Positions 9,472-18,220 of a stretch of 64,000 nucleotides of DNA are shown here, one piece after another. Every line of letters starts with the position of its first letter. Position 1 is the first letter of the stretch. The translations under genes were made by a program, and so were the position numbers. The DNA comes from Psychrobacter sp. 1044 (GTDB lineage Bacteria; Pseudomonadota; Gammaproteobacteria; Pseudomonadales; Moraxellaceae): contig NZ_CAJHAZ010000012.1 of assembly GCF_904846525.1 (NCBI RefSeq), positions 62,001-126,000 of the forward strand, in the 5' to 3' direction. Below the pieces are notes generated by a model. It ran no database searches and was not told where the DNA came from. It saw only the letters and a program-made list of their open reading frames with translations.

Positions 9472-10272
9472 ATGTTAGCAGAATTATCACCAGCGTTAAT
9501 AGCAGAAGTAGAACTTGCTGCTAAATTATTGACATCCAAACAGCATATTTGCATCTTAACGGGTGCAGGGATTTCAGCCGAAAGTGGCATTCCAACTTTT
9601 CGAGATAAGCAAACAGGCTTGTGGGAAAACTATGGTGTGGAAGACTTGGCGACACCTGAGGCTTTCACTCGTGATCCAAAACTGGTGTGGTCATGGTATC
9701 AATGGCGCAGGCAATTGGTCGCAGATAAAAAACCGAATCCTGCACATTTTGCCTTAGCGCAGTGGCAATACCATACTCAGTCGTCCAATCAATCATTAAC
9801 GCTTATCACTCAAAATGTTGATGATTTACATGAGCAAGCTGGCAGTACGGTAACTCATTTGCATGGCAATCTGTGGCATAACCGCTGTAGTCAATGCGAG
9901 ACAGTCTACCAAAGTCAATCGAGGGGTTCGTATCATAGCGAGGATACAATCAATTTTGATGACACACTGATGACCTGTCGCCATTGCGATGGCTATATCA
10001 GACCAGATATCGTTTGGTTTGGCGAAGCATTACCAGTACAAGCATGGCAAACGGCAGAAGATACGGCGGCGAACTGCGAGGTATTTATCAGTATTGGCAC
10101 CTCCAGTCTCGTCTATCCTGCCGCTGGACTCGCACAGTTAGCGAAGCAAAATGGTGCCAAAATTATTGAGATAAATCCCAATCCAACGCCGAATACTATT
10201 GTGGATATCATCTTAGCAGAAAAAGCTGGTGTGATTATGCCGTTATTAATCCAGAAAATCACTGCGCTCTAG
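9472..10272 (+). CDS. cobB: NAD-dependent protein deacylase, class III sirtuin (CobB/SIRT5-like)
   Basis: 266 residues. Sirtuins remove acyl groups from lysine using NAD and release O-acyl-ADP-ribose and nicotinamide. Visible motifs: the NAD-binding GAGISAESGIPTFRD (about 30-45), TQNVDDLHEQAG (about 120-131), catalytic HGN (LHGNLWHNRC), four zinc cysteines in two pairs (CSQC and CRHC), and the ribose-contacting GTSSLVYPA. The pair Tyr and Arg in WYQWRR (about 76-80) fits the Y-x-x-R of class III enzymes that prefer succinyl or malonyl lysine. It lacks the N-terminal extension of long E. coli CobB. The TAG stop sits exactly in phase with a downstream 15-bp repeat that would add an SPEPK-repeat tail if read through (see findings). 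Start supported by AAGGG upstream. Confidence 0.92.
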   Translation: MLAELSPALIAEVELAAKLLTSKQHICILTGAGISAESGIPTFRDKQTGLWENYGVEDLATPEAFTRDPKLVWSWYQWRRQLVADKKPNPAHFALAQWQYHTQSSNQSLTLITQNVDDLHEQAGSTVTHLHGNLWHNRCSQCETVYQSQSRGSYHSEDTINFDDTLMTCRHCDGYIRPDIVWFGEALPVQAWQTAEDTAANCEVFISIGTSSLVYPAAGLAQLAKQNGAKIIEINPNPTPNTIVDIILAEKAGVIMPLLIQKITAL

Positions 10273-10390
10273 TCGCCTGAACCTAAGTCGCCTGAACCTA
10301 AGTCGCCTGAACCTAAGTCGCCTGAACCTAAGTCGCCTGAACCTAAGTCGCTTGAACCTAAGTCGCCTGAACCTAAGTCGCTTGAACTTA
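10271..10390 (+). repeat. 15-bp tandem repeat, 8 copies
   Basis: Eight uninterrupted copies of agtcgcctgaaccta (units 6 and 8 have ctt for cct; unit 8 also ends ctta). The array begins inside the sirtuin stop codon. Because 15 is a multiple of three, it stays open in the sirtuin frame, encoding (Ser-Pro-Glu-Pro-Lys)n until TAA at 10405-10407. The array is probably unstable in copy number between strains. Confidence 0.95.
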
Positions 10391-10415
10391 AAAAGCATAC
10401 CGTATAAAAAAGAAA

Positions 10416-10447
10416 AGGCTTAACGATTGATATCAACCGTTAAGCCT
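10416..10447 (-). terminator. rho-independent terminator of the deaminase gene
   Basis: A perfect 10-bp stem (aggcttaacg with cgttaagcct, 12-base loop) is followed on the minus strand by TTTTCTTTTTT. It lies 27 bases beyond the stop of the gene at 10475-11473 and could also stop sirtuin transcription weakly from the other side. Confidence 0.85.
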
Positions 10448-10474
10448 CGGATCTAAAACCTAGTCATAGTTGAT

Positions 10475-11473
10475 TTACTTTAGCGCCAGATCAACTTTCG
10501 CCAAATATGCTGCTTTTAATTCATCACTAATAAATGAGGCATTAAAGGAGTTCTTTACCAAAGTAACAACATCATCTTCTGTCAGCGGTAAATTTGCGCA
10601 TATATTTATAAAGTTCTGATTCATGTAACCTTTGAAATAGGCTGGGTCGTCTGAGTTTATGGTGATATTTAGACCATAATCTAGCAGCTCTTTGATATTG
10701 TGTTCTTTGTAATGATCAAAGACTTTCAGCTCAATATTTGAGTTCGGGCAAACGGTCAGCGGCATTTGCTCGTCTTTAAGTCTTTGCATCAACTCTGGGC
10801 TTTTTATCGATTGCACACCATGATCAATTCTATTGATATTTAATAAGTCCAGTGCTTCGTAAATGTACGAAAAATCTGCTTCTTCACCAGCATGGGCGAC
10901 CAGCTTAAAACCTGCTTCTTTAGCTTTTTTGAAGACATCTTTGAATTTTGATGGTGGATTGCCCAGCTCTGACGAATCAAGACCGACAGCGATGATGTCA
11001 TCTTTGAATACCAGTGCTCGCTCTAAGGTCTCAAACGCTTCTTCTTGTGATAAATGCCTTAGGAAACACATGATAATACAAGAGGTGATACCATATTTTT
11101 CTTTGGCATCTGCAAGCGCTTCTTTGATGCCTGTTATCACCACTTCAAAAGGTATACCTCGTTCAGTATGCGTCTGCGGGTCAAAAAATATCTCTGTGTG
11201 AATGACGTTATCTTCAACACACTTAAGTATATATTCCCACGTTAAATCATAAAAATCGTCTTTAGTGATCAGGACATTTGCGCCTGCATAGTAGATATCT
11301 AAAAAGGTTTGCAAGTTGGTGAAGTTGTAGGCGTTGCGCACATCTTCTATATTTTTATAAGGAATCTCTATCTGGTTCTTTTTGGCCAATCTAAACATCA
11401 GCTCAGGTTCTAGTGAGCCTTCAATATGTAAATGCAGCTCAGCTTTTGGTAATTTCTTTATTAAATCAATCAT
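10475..11473 (-). CDS. adenine/adenosine deaminase family protein
   Basis: 332 residues, the usual length for this amidohydrolase family, which hydrolyses adenine or adenosine to hypoxanthine or inosine in purine salvage. Metal ligands are visible: HLH in AELHLHIEGSLEPE (about 14-16), HAGEEAD (about 193), and the Asp of INSDDPAYF (about 275). Glu in HAGE is the proton shuttle. The SDDPAYFxGYMNQNF segment is the signature of the adenine deaminase branch (Pseudomonas type) rather than the NTDDPxxS of E. coli adenosine deaminase, so adenine is the more likely substrate. The gene is monocistronic, with its own terminator. Start ATG at 11473 preceded by GGA. Confidence 0.88.
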   Translation of the reverse strand: MIDLIKKLPKAELHLHIEGSLEPELMFRLAKKNQIEIPYKNIEDVRNAYNFTNLQTFLDIYYAGANVLITKDDFYDLTWEYILKCVEDNVIHTEIFFDPQTHTERGIPFEVVITGIKEALADAKEKYGITSCIIMCFLRHLSQEEAFETLERALVFKDDIIAVGLDSSELGNPPSKFKDVFKKAKEAGFKLVAHAGEEADFSYIYEALDLLNINRIDHGVQSIKSPELMQRLKDEQMPLTVCPNSNIELKVFDHYKEHNIKELLDYGLNITINSDDPAYFKGYMNQNFINICANLPLTEDDVVTLVKNSFNASFISDELKAAYLAKVDLALK

Positions 11474-11684
11474 AGGATTCCAGTGACGGCTTTTTGTAGT
11501 AGAGTACTTTTGAGAAGTGCTTTTGAGAAGTGCCTTTATAAATGCAAAGCCTGTATAGACGCTTGAGCAATATATCAGTCACCCTCGATTTCTAGAGGCG
11601 CTATTATATTGTAATTGATGCCTAAACCCTATAAAAGAACACGATGCTAGCAAAATAACAAGCCATCAGATTCCCTCATCAACG

Positions 11685-12209
11685 TTATTTCAAAAACACC
11701 ACAGTATCAGACAACTCGTTACCCGCTGGATCCTGCTCCAAATGATAATACTGACGCAGCACTTGCCCAACTTCATCTAACAATTCAGCCAAGCTTTCTT
11801 CGGTTTTTTGATTGGCAATACCTGACACGGCCTTATCACACATCGCCCGCCAAACGGTGGGGCTGACATGAGCACTGATACCACGATCAGCTACGATCTC
11901 TAACTGATGCTCGCAAATATTGACATACACCAAGACGCCCGTATTCTCTTCAGTATCCCAAACTCGATACTCACTAAACAGCTCAATCGCACGTTCGCGA
12001 CAGCCAATATAATAGGCGTCTTGAATCGGCAGATGGTTTTCTATAATCAAAAATACCTCGCCGCGATGCCCTCGCTCTGCACGGGTCACCTCGTCTGTCA
12101 AACGTGCTTTGGCTGCCGCTGTTAACCATTTACTATGCAATATAGGAATAAATAAGACTTGACGCCACCAGCGGGCAAAACTGGGGTTTGACGCGTTGTT
12201 TTCTGACAT
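11685..12209 (-). CDS. TPM-domain protein
   Basis: 174 residues with no signal peptide. It contains a TPM (TLP18.3/Psb32/MOLO-1) domain: VYVNICEHQLEIVADRGISAHV (about 90-112) corresponds to the conserved beta-strand and helix with the IVAD(R)GI motif. The preceding FSEYRVWDTEENTGVLVYV fits the conserved entry strand. It lies 74 bases downstream of the ygcG-like gene and completes the lemA - ygcG - TPM trio often seen in Proteobacteria. Its biochemical role is not settled; TPM domains are proposed to act in membrane protein quality control. Confidence 0.85.
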   Translation of the reverse strand: MSENNASNPSFARWWRQVLFIPILHSKWLTAAAKARLTDEVTRAERGHRGEVFLIIENHLPIQDAYYIGCRERAIELFSEYRVWDTEENTGVLVYVNICEHQLEIVADRGISAHVSPTVWRAMCDKAVSGIANQKTEESLAELLDEVGQVLRQYYHLEQDPAGNELSDTVVFLK

Positions 12210-12283
12210 TTTACTATTTCCTCAAATACGTCATTGCTGACGGTCGTTTAGTATCCGTTTTTACTTAAGCATCTACCAAGCGT

Positions 12284-13459
12284 CTACCACGAGCCACCAG
12301 CACCGCCGCCGCCAAAACCGCCGCCGCCACCACCGAAGCCGCCGCCGCCAAAACCACCACCGCCAAAACCACCACCGCCAGAGCCGCCGCCACCGCCCAT
12401 ACCAGGTAGGAATATCATACCGCCGCCTCTACGACCGCCGCCAGACCCACCTTTACCACCACCGCCGCCACGTGAAATCAAAAATAGCCATAAGAAGATA
12501 GCCATGATAACGGTCATAAAAAAACCACCGCCTAAGGCTAACGATCCCGCAAAAAACCCACCAGCAGTAATAATAGAACCAAATACACGACCAAAAATAC
12601 TGGTAATAAAGCTTCCAAATATCATTGCCATGATGAATAAAAATATGGGCGATGGTAGCTCGTCTGAACCTTGTTGTGCACTACGCTCGGCTGCTTGCGC
12701 ATCAGCACGAGCCAATACCTCAGGATCAGCAGTCAGCCGCGTTTTGAGTGCGTCAACGCCAGCTATTATCCCAGCACCATAGTTATTTTGCTTAAATAAC
12801 GGCGTGATATCTTCACGAATAATACGATTGACGGCAGCATCTGGTAAAACACCCTCTAGTCCGTAACCCGTCAAAATGTACATATCACGGTCATTGACGG
12901 CGACTACCATGAGTAAGCCATCATCAATGTCTTTATTGCCCAGCTGCCATTTCTCAGCTACTTGTAGAGCATAGTCAAAGATAGGAACACCATTGGTCGT
13001 AGGAACGATAACCACCGCTGCTTGCGCAAGACCTTGCTGATAAATATTTCTAAGCTGCACCTCTAGACGCTGTTTTTCTTGCGGATTTAGAATATTGGCC
13101 TGATCAACCACAGGATTGTTTAATATGAGCTTATCGGCATCGACACTGGGTGCATTCGACTGTATAGGAGAAGGATTTGCGGCTGTTGACCCAGCTGTGG
13201 CATCATTATTAGCAGCATTAGGGTTGATCGCCTCATTACCTAAAATGGCATCATTGATTGCATCATTACCCAATACAACGTCATTGATCGCTTCATTAGA
13301 CTCGCCCGCTTTGGCAATCGCTACCAAATCCTCAACACTACGACTTTGCATGTCTGAGGTACTATCAATGGCTTCATTAGGCGCAGCATACAACACAGAC
13401 GCACTACTGATGCTGAGTGTGAATAGTAATACTGATAGGATTGCTTTTGAATTGTTCAT
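12284..13459 (-). CDS. YgcG-like TPM-domain membrane protein with Gly-rich tail
   Basis: 391 residues. A signal peptide (KAILSVLLFTLSISSASVLYA) leads into an Asn/Ala/Glu-rich linker with repeated NEAI/NDAI words (about 50-85). The TPM domain runs about 108-240 (VVDQANILNPQEKQRLE, VVIVPTTNG, ADKWQLGNKDIDDGLLMVV-type segment, YGLEGVLPD). Two or three membrane helices follow (about 270-330), and the end is a Gly-rich tail dominated by GGGGF repeats. This is the standard YgcG architecture. The Gly-rich tail is encoded by near-identical ccgccgcc-type repeats and is likely length-variable. Its neighbours lemA and a TPM-only protein support a shared envelope role. Confidence 0.88.
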   Translation of the reverse strand: MNNSKAILSVLLFTLSISSASVLYAAPNEAIDSTSDMQSRSVEDLVAIAKAGESNEAINDVVLGNDAINDAILGNEAINPNAANNDATAGSTAANPSPIQSNAPSVDADKLILNNPVVDQANILNPQEKQRLEVQLRNIYQQGLAQAAVVIVPTTNGVPIFDYALQVAEKWQLGNKDIDDGLLMVVAVNDRDMYILTGYGLEGVLPDAAVNRIIREDITPLFKQNNYGAGIIAGVDALKTRLTADPEVLARADAQAAERSAQQGSDELPSPIFLFIMAMIFGSFITSIFGRVFGSIITAGGFFAGSLALGGGFFMTVIMAIFLWLFLISRGGGGGKGGSGGGRRGGGMIFLPGMGGGGGSGGGGFGGGGFGGGGFGGGGGGFGGGGAGGSW

Positions 13460-13673
13460 CTAATCTATACCACCTCAAGTGACATCTGTACTGAGTGAAT
13501 CTACGTGAGACCATTCACAAAAATTAGCATAGCAAAAAAACCAAATTTGACATAGCTAATCGTACTTTTTGGATTTGATATTCATTTAATAGGCATTCAT
13601 ATCCATCAATACCTTTAAAAATGTGGCTAAGCAAACTAGTGGCTAACTAAGCTAAACGATAAAAATGTAAACA

Positions 13674-13699
13674 AACAGAGCGGCAAATCCCGCTCTGTT
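13674..13699 (-). terminator. probable attenuating terminator between lemA and ygcG-like gene
   Basis: aacagagcgg pairs with ccgctctgtt around a 6-base loop. On the minus strand it is followed by TGTTTAC, a poor T-run, so it may only reduce read-through from lemA into the downstream genes. Confidence 0.55.
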
Positions 13700-13720
13700 T
13701 TCATCTCTATTTAATCACCA

Positions 13721-14356
13721 CTACTCAGCTGTCGCTGACTTATCATCACCGAAGTCAACACTTGGTGCGGTTGAAATAGCGTCTTCATTCGCCACGCTAA
13801 AGTTTGGCTTGGCATTCATACCAAATACTTTTGCTGTAATGTTGGTTGGGAACTGGCGCACCGTCGTATTATAGCTTTGCACTTCTTGAATATAACGGTT
13901 ACGAGCGACGGCAATACGGTTTTCAGTGCCTTCGAGTTGGGCTTGTAAGTCTTGGAACAAAGCATCTGACTTTAACTCAGGATAACGTTCAGAGACAGCC
14001 ATCAAACGTGATAATGCACCTGTCATCTGTTCCTGTGCAGCTGCATAACGCTCCATCGCTTCTGGATCATTCAGTACTTCTGGCGTCACCGTAATGCTAC
14101 CAGCACGAGAGCGTGCCTCAGCTACTTGAGTAAACACTTCTTGTTCTTGCTCAGCATACTGCTGCACGACTTTGACTAAGTTTGGTACCAAATCAGCGCG
14201 GCGTTGATATTGGTTCACCACTTCTGACCACGACGCGGTAACTTGCTCATCTTGAGCTTGCAGGTTGTTGTAGCCACAACCGCTTAGACCAACGGTAGAC
14301 GTCGCTAACACGGCTGCGAGCAATATGGGTTTTACAATTGATTGACGCGTCATCAT
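13721..14356 (-). CDS. lemA: LemA family lipoprotein
   Basis: About 211 residues from ATG at 14356, chosen because AGGAG lies five bases upstream. A lipobox (STVGLSGC, Cys about 24) marks it as a lipoprotein. The body is all helical: WSEVVNQYQRRADLVPNLVKVV (about 42-63), a hallmark of LemA, then QVAEARSRAG and a long helix with LMAVSERYPELKSD. The end contains the conserved EVQSYNTTVRQFPTNITAKVFGM. LemA proteins form an elongated helical bundle; their exact function is unknown. Here it heads the lemA - ygcG - TPM cluster, as in many Gram-negatives. Confidence 0.93.
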   Translation of the reverse strand: MMTRQSIVKPILLAAVLATSTVGLSGCGYNNLQAQDEQVTASWSEVVNQYQRRADLVPNLVKVVQQYAEQEQEVFTQVAEARSRAGSITVTPEVLNDPEAMERYAAAQEQMTGALSRLMAVSERYPELKSDALFQDLQAQLEGTENRIAVARNRYIQEVQSYNTTVRQFPTNITAKVFGMNAKPNFSVANEDAISTAPSVDFGDDKSATAE

Positions 14357-15550
14357 TGTTTCTCCTAATAATGGTAAATAATAAATAGCCAGTAACACTT
14401 TTTTAATAGTTTTTTAAAGCTTGTATTTTGAAGCTGATACATGAGGTCATGCAAATGTATGTCTATTTATATTAGAGCCGTATATTTTTTATAATAAAGG
14501 CACATCACTTATATTAAAGCCACACTAAACATAAAAACAGCAGTTAATGAGTACGATAGCAATCGTATGCCGCTCTGCTAGAGTCTCTTCTTATCAACGA
14601 AACAAAACTATAGGATAAGATATCTTACACAATGATGGCGCTATCTCATTATTTTTACAATTAGCCGTTACCAAAACACAACCGCAAAACCACACTGCTA
14701 CCCCATGACTATTGCTCGTTTTTATTACCTATCATTGGTAATATCTACCTCACAAATATCATCGAACCACTGGCATTATCTTTAGTGCATAGCTTGTCCA
14801 GTATAGAGGAGTGACAGATAAGCGATGAATGACCGCTCTGTTTTTGCGTAGTCGATGTGGCTTTATCTATTGTTTCGATATCTAACAACGGTCAAAACAT
14901 GCGATATTTTATCGTTATTTATAGTCATATCTACCTGACTCAATATGAATATATATGCTTCTGTACAAAGAAAATTCTAGTAATTACTACAAAAATATGG
15001 CAAATTGCAGTTACGTAGCCGTACGGTTTGAATACATTTGGTAGTGGACTTATGGCTTGATTAGTATTAGCGAGTTGTTGATTTCTATGTAAAATATTAC
15101 TCAGTTATTAGAAACTTGCTTAATCGTTTCAATCAGCCACACCGACCCTGTAGTCAATCGATACCGCTCACAAAAAGTTGAATGCTATCGGCATGATAAG
15201 TATTTAATATTATAACCGCCTGTTTTATCCACTGGTCTACTGAACATTCATCTCAGATATTAAGTGATAAGATAAATGTCGCAGTAATTGAGACAGCTTA
15301 CGCCTTGCAACTATGCTGATACGCATATCGTCGGTAATAAGCTTAAGCAAACTGTCAATATTACTGATAAACCAAGCGGATAACGACAGACAACTACAGT
15401 CCATTCTTAGTGGCTAAGCGCGTATGAGACTTAACGGATATACATGAGTCAATGTAGATAATTTAACTGCTTAACTTAAATAAGTAAGTTAACCAGTTAG
15501 CTTACTCCTAGCATACAGAGCCACTTTGAGACAGTACTAGGAATATACAT
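14357..15550. other. 1.2-kb intergenic region upstream of alsT
   Basis: No open frame of interest on either strand and no RNA gene that I can recognise. It separates divergent genes (lemA leftward, alsT rightward). AT-rich patches exist but no clear riboswitch core was found. An 8-bp inverted repeat close to alsT is listed separately. The length is unusual for a promoter region in this otherwise compact stretch. Confidence 0.6.
15471..15492 (+). promoter_or_regulatory. palindrome upstream of alsT, possible operator
   Basis: ttaactta and taagttaa form a perfect 8-bp inverted repeat with a six-base spacer, ending 58 bases before the alsT start codon. The position suits a repressor or activator site, but there is no match to a named operator and no poly-T follows. 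Confidence 0.35.
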
Positions 15551-17098
15551 ATGGAAGGTTTAGTTAACTTAGTAAACGGAATTATCTGGAGCCCCGCACT
15601 GATCTATCTGTGCTTGGGCGCGGGCCTATTTTATTCCATTATGACGCGCTTCGTACAAGTGCGTCTGTTCGGTGAAATGATCAAATTACTCTTTACTGGT
15701 AAATCTAGTGATCAAGGTATTTCATCATTTCAGGCACTTGCCGTATCACTCGCAGGACGCGTGGGTATGGGTAACATCGCTGGGGTAGCTGCGGCTATCG
15801 GTTTCGGTGGCCCAGGTGCCGTATTTTGGATGTGGGTCGTGGCCTTCTTAGGCGCATCTACTGCTTATGTTGAGTCTACGCTCGCACAGATTTATAAAGA
15901 AAAAGACGTCATCACTGGCGAATATCGCGGTGGCCCAGCTTACTATTTTGAGCGCGCACTTGGCCAAAAATGGTATGGCATCCTCTTTGCAATCTCATCT
16001 ATCCTCGCTTGTGGTATATTTTTACCAGGTGTACAGGCAAACGGCGTTATCAATGCTTTCGCACAGGTAATGGGCGAAGGGTCTGTTATGAGCATTGGCG
16101 CCTTAGAAGTTGGCTCAATGCGTCTAGTAGCCTTAGCCATTATCCTTGTGGTATTAGGTATTATCATTTTTGGTGGTATCAAGCGTATCGCAACGTTTAC
16201 CGAGTATGCCGTTCCTTTTATGGCATTGGGCTATATCGTCCTTGCACTGATCATCATGTTTACTAACTTTGATATGATTCCACAAGTATTCGGTCTCATC
16301 GTTAGCGATGCCTTTACTGCTCAAGCAGGTTTTGGTGCAGCGATTGGTTGGGGCGTAAAACGTGGTATTTACTCAAATGAAGCAGGTCAAGGTACAGGTC
16401 CTCATGCTGCTGCTGCTGCTGAAGTTGAGCATCCATCACAGCAGGGTTTGGTTCAGGCATTCTCAGTATATGTCGATACCCTATTAGTATGTTCTGCTAC
16501 TGCCTTCATGATCCTAACCATGGGTACTTACAACATTCAAGGAACATTACCAGACGGTCAATTCATCGTACAGAACGTCGCTGCTACTACTGAAATCAAC
16601 GCCCCTGCATTCACGCAAATGGCGATGGAATCTGTTTATGGTGGTTTTGGTAACACCTTTATCGCTATTGCTGTCTTCTTCTTTGCCTTTACCACTATCT
16701 TGGCTTACTACTACATCGCTGAAGTGAACGTTGCTTATCTAACTCGCTTTGTCGGTCGCAGTGCCAACAAGACTGGTCTATTCTTAGTCAAAATCTTAAT
16801 CATGGTGATGGTTGCTTACGGCGGCCTAAACTCAGCTGGCTACATTTGGGCTATTGGTGATATTGGTGTTGGGCTTATGGCTTGGTTGAACATCGTTGGT
16901 ATTTTGGTCATCTTCATTGTGGCTCGTCCAACACTTACCATGCTGAAAGACTATGAAGCACAGCGTAAAGCAGGTGTTGAGCGCTACAGTTTTGATCCTG
17001 CAAAATTCGGCATCAAAAACGCCCCTTATTGGGAAGAGCGTCATCTAAAAGAGCAACAAAGAATGGCAGCGGATCCACTACGTAAAGAGCATAAGTAA
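15551..17098 (+). CDS. alsT: sodium:alanine symporter family protein (AGCS)
   Basis: 515 residues with about 11 membrane helices. AGCS proteins import alanine, glycine or glutamine with sodium across the inner membrane. The family signature is present: AGRVGMGNIAGVAAAIGFG then PGAVFWMW (about 68-98). The conserved central segment GVKRGIYSNEAGQGTGPHA (about 268-286) is also present, and contains the family's second signature. The C-terminus is charged and cytosolic (EERHLKEQQRMAADPLRKEHK-type). A strong site AGGAA precedes the ATG. A good terminator follows. It appears to be transcribed alone. Substrate cannot be told from sequence; alanine or glycine is most likely. Confidence 0.92.
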   Translation: MEGLVNLVNGIIWSPALIYLCLGAGLFYSIMTRFVQVRLFGEMIKLLFTGKSSDQGISSFQALAVSLAGRVGMGNIAGVAAAIGFGGPGAVFWMWVVAFLGASTAYVESTLAQIYKEKDVITGEYRGGPAYYFERALGQKWYGILFAISSILACGIFLPGVQANGVINAFAQVMGEGSVMSIGALEVGSMRLVALAIILVVLGIIIFGGIKRIATFTEYAVPFMALGYIVLALIIMFTNFDMIPQVFGLIVSDAFTAQAGFGAAIGWGVKRGIYSNEAGQGTGPHAAAAAEVEHPSQQGLVQAFSVYVDTLLVCSATAFMILTMGTYNIQGTLPDGQFIVQNVAATTEINAPAFTQMAMESVYGGFGNTFIAIAVFFFAFTTILAYYYIAEVNVAYLTRFVGRSANKTGLFLVKILIMVMVAYGGLNSAGYIWAIGDIGVGLMAWLNIVGILVIFIVARPTLTMLKDYEAQRKAGVERYSFDPAKFGIKNAPYWEERHLKEQQRMAADPLRKEHK

Positions 17099-17157
17099 TA
17101 TTCTATAACGTAGCTATCATTCTTTAACATAATTGTTATTCAAACCTCCAAAACAAA

Positions 17158-17187
17158 AGCCCGAAACAATCGTTTCGGGCTTTTTTG
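17158..17187 (+). terminator. rho-independent terminator of alsT
   Basis: Perfect 10-bp GC-rich stem (agcccgaaac with gtttcgggct, four-base loop) followed by a T6 run. Confidence 0.92.
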
Positions 17188-17344
17188 TTTCAAACCTTTG
17201 CATTCATCATTCATCATTACTCTTTAAACTTGCATCACTTTAAACCAATGAGAAGCTATTTATCTTACTCTCCACTACATTGAACCGTTTTCATGCGACT
17301 GACTTATATCAATGTTATGGTAAACATTAGGTATCCCCCAAACG

Positions 17345-17372
17345 CAAAAAAGCCCAGCTCAATAGCTAGGCT
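17345..17372 (-). terminator. terminator of the frameshifted fasciclin gene
   Basis: agcccagct and agctaggct form a nine-base stem with one mismatch and a four-base loop. On the minus strand it is followed by TTTTTT, 60 bases past the original stop of the gene at 17433-18037. The rest of the 334-base gap from 17099 to 17432 shows nothing else. Confidence 0.75.
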
Positions 17373-17432
17373 TCTTCGACGTCATTATTTAAATAATTAA
17401 TTAATCATAAATAAAGAGACTATCAAAACAAC

Positions 17433-18037
17433 TTACTCAGGCATCAATACCGCATCGATAGTGTGAACCACACCGTTCGTTGCCATGATATCTGTACCAG
17501 TAATATTAGCCGTGTTACCAGTCGCATCAGTGATAACATTAGCATCGCTAATGTTGATAGTAGCCCGTTTACAGTAGCAACATCAGTACCATAAGGAATG
17601 TCAGCTGCCATAACGACCATAGGCACTACGTGATACGGAAGTACTTTTCTCAGTAGATCTGTATCGGCTAATAGCTCTTCTTTAGTAACGCCTAGCTTCT
17701 CTAAAACAGGAGCAAATGCATCATCAGTTGGTGCAAATACCGTATAAGTCCCAGAATCCATCATCATTGTATCTAAGCCAGCAGCTTGTAATGCAGCCGT
17801 TAGAATCGTTAGATTTTCGTTGCCAGCTGCTATCTCAGCAATGCTTTGCGTCGCAGCAGTATCGGCCATTGGATCGGCGTCAGTCATTGGCTCAACTTCG
17901 GCAACGGGCTCTACAACCACTTCTTCAGTAGTCACTTCAGGCTCAACAGGATCAGTAGCTGCTTCTTTATCATTACAAGCGGCTAATGACATGGCGGCTG
18001 TAACGACAGCGATAGAAAGTAAGTTTTTCTTCAACAT
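17433..18037 (-). pseudogene. fasciclin (FAS1) domain lipoprotein, frameshifted near the C-terminus
   Basis: The start at 18037 has AAGGAAA upstream and gives MLKKNLLSIAVVTAAMSLAAC, a lipoprotein signal with lipobox SLAAC. An acidic Val/Glu/Pro linker (about 24-60) leads to one FAS1 domain: QSIAEIAAGNENLTILTAAL, YTVFAPTDDAFAPVLEKLG (H1 motif) and YHVVPMVVMAADIPYG. After DVATVNG the frame shifts: a G appears missing in the run at about 17565. Restoring it gives VNGATINISDANV and the conserved H2 end NGVVHTIDAVLMPE with stop at 17433. As read, the frame instead continues with an unrelated hydrophobic tail to 17444. Either a real mutation, a G-run slip or a sequencing error. Confidence 0.8.
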
Positions 18038-18220
18038 AAGTATTTCCTTATAAAGGGATGGTCTGTTAAGTGAATTGTTTGACAAATAACTTAACCCAGT
18101 TAATGTATATAACAGCGAACCACTTATCTGTTGCAAATGATAGCAACTAAACAATAGTAATAATGTCGCCTCTGCTATACCAATAACTATAATTTTAACT
18201 GATTAATTTCGGATTAATGC

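Noticed and set aside
10863..11201. 112-codon plus-strand frame inside the deaminase gene
   Set aside because: Antisense shadow; the minus-strand deaminase has all family motifs.
12504..12782. Plus-strand open frames inside the ygcG-like and ftsK genes
   Set aside because: Out-of-frame antisense readings of repetitive, low-stop coding DNA.
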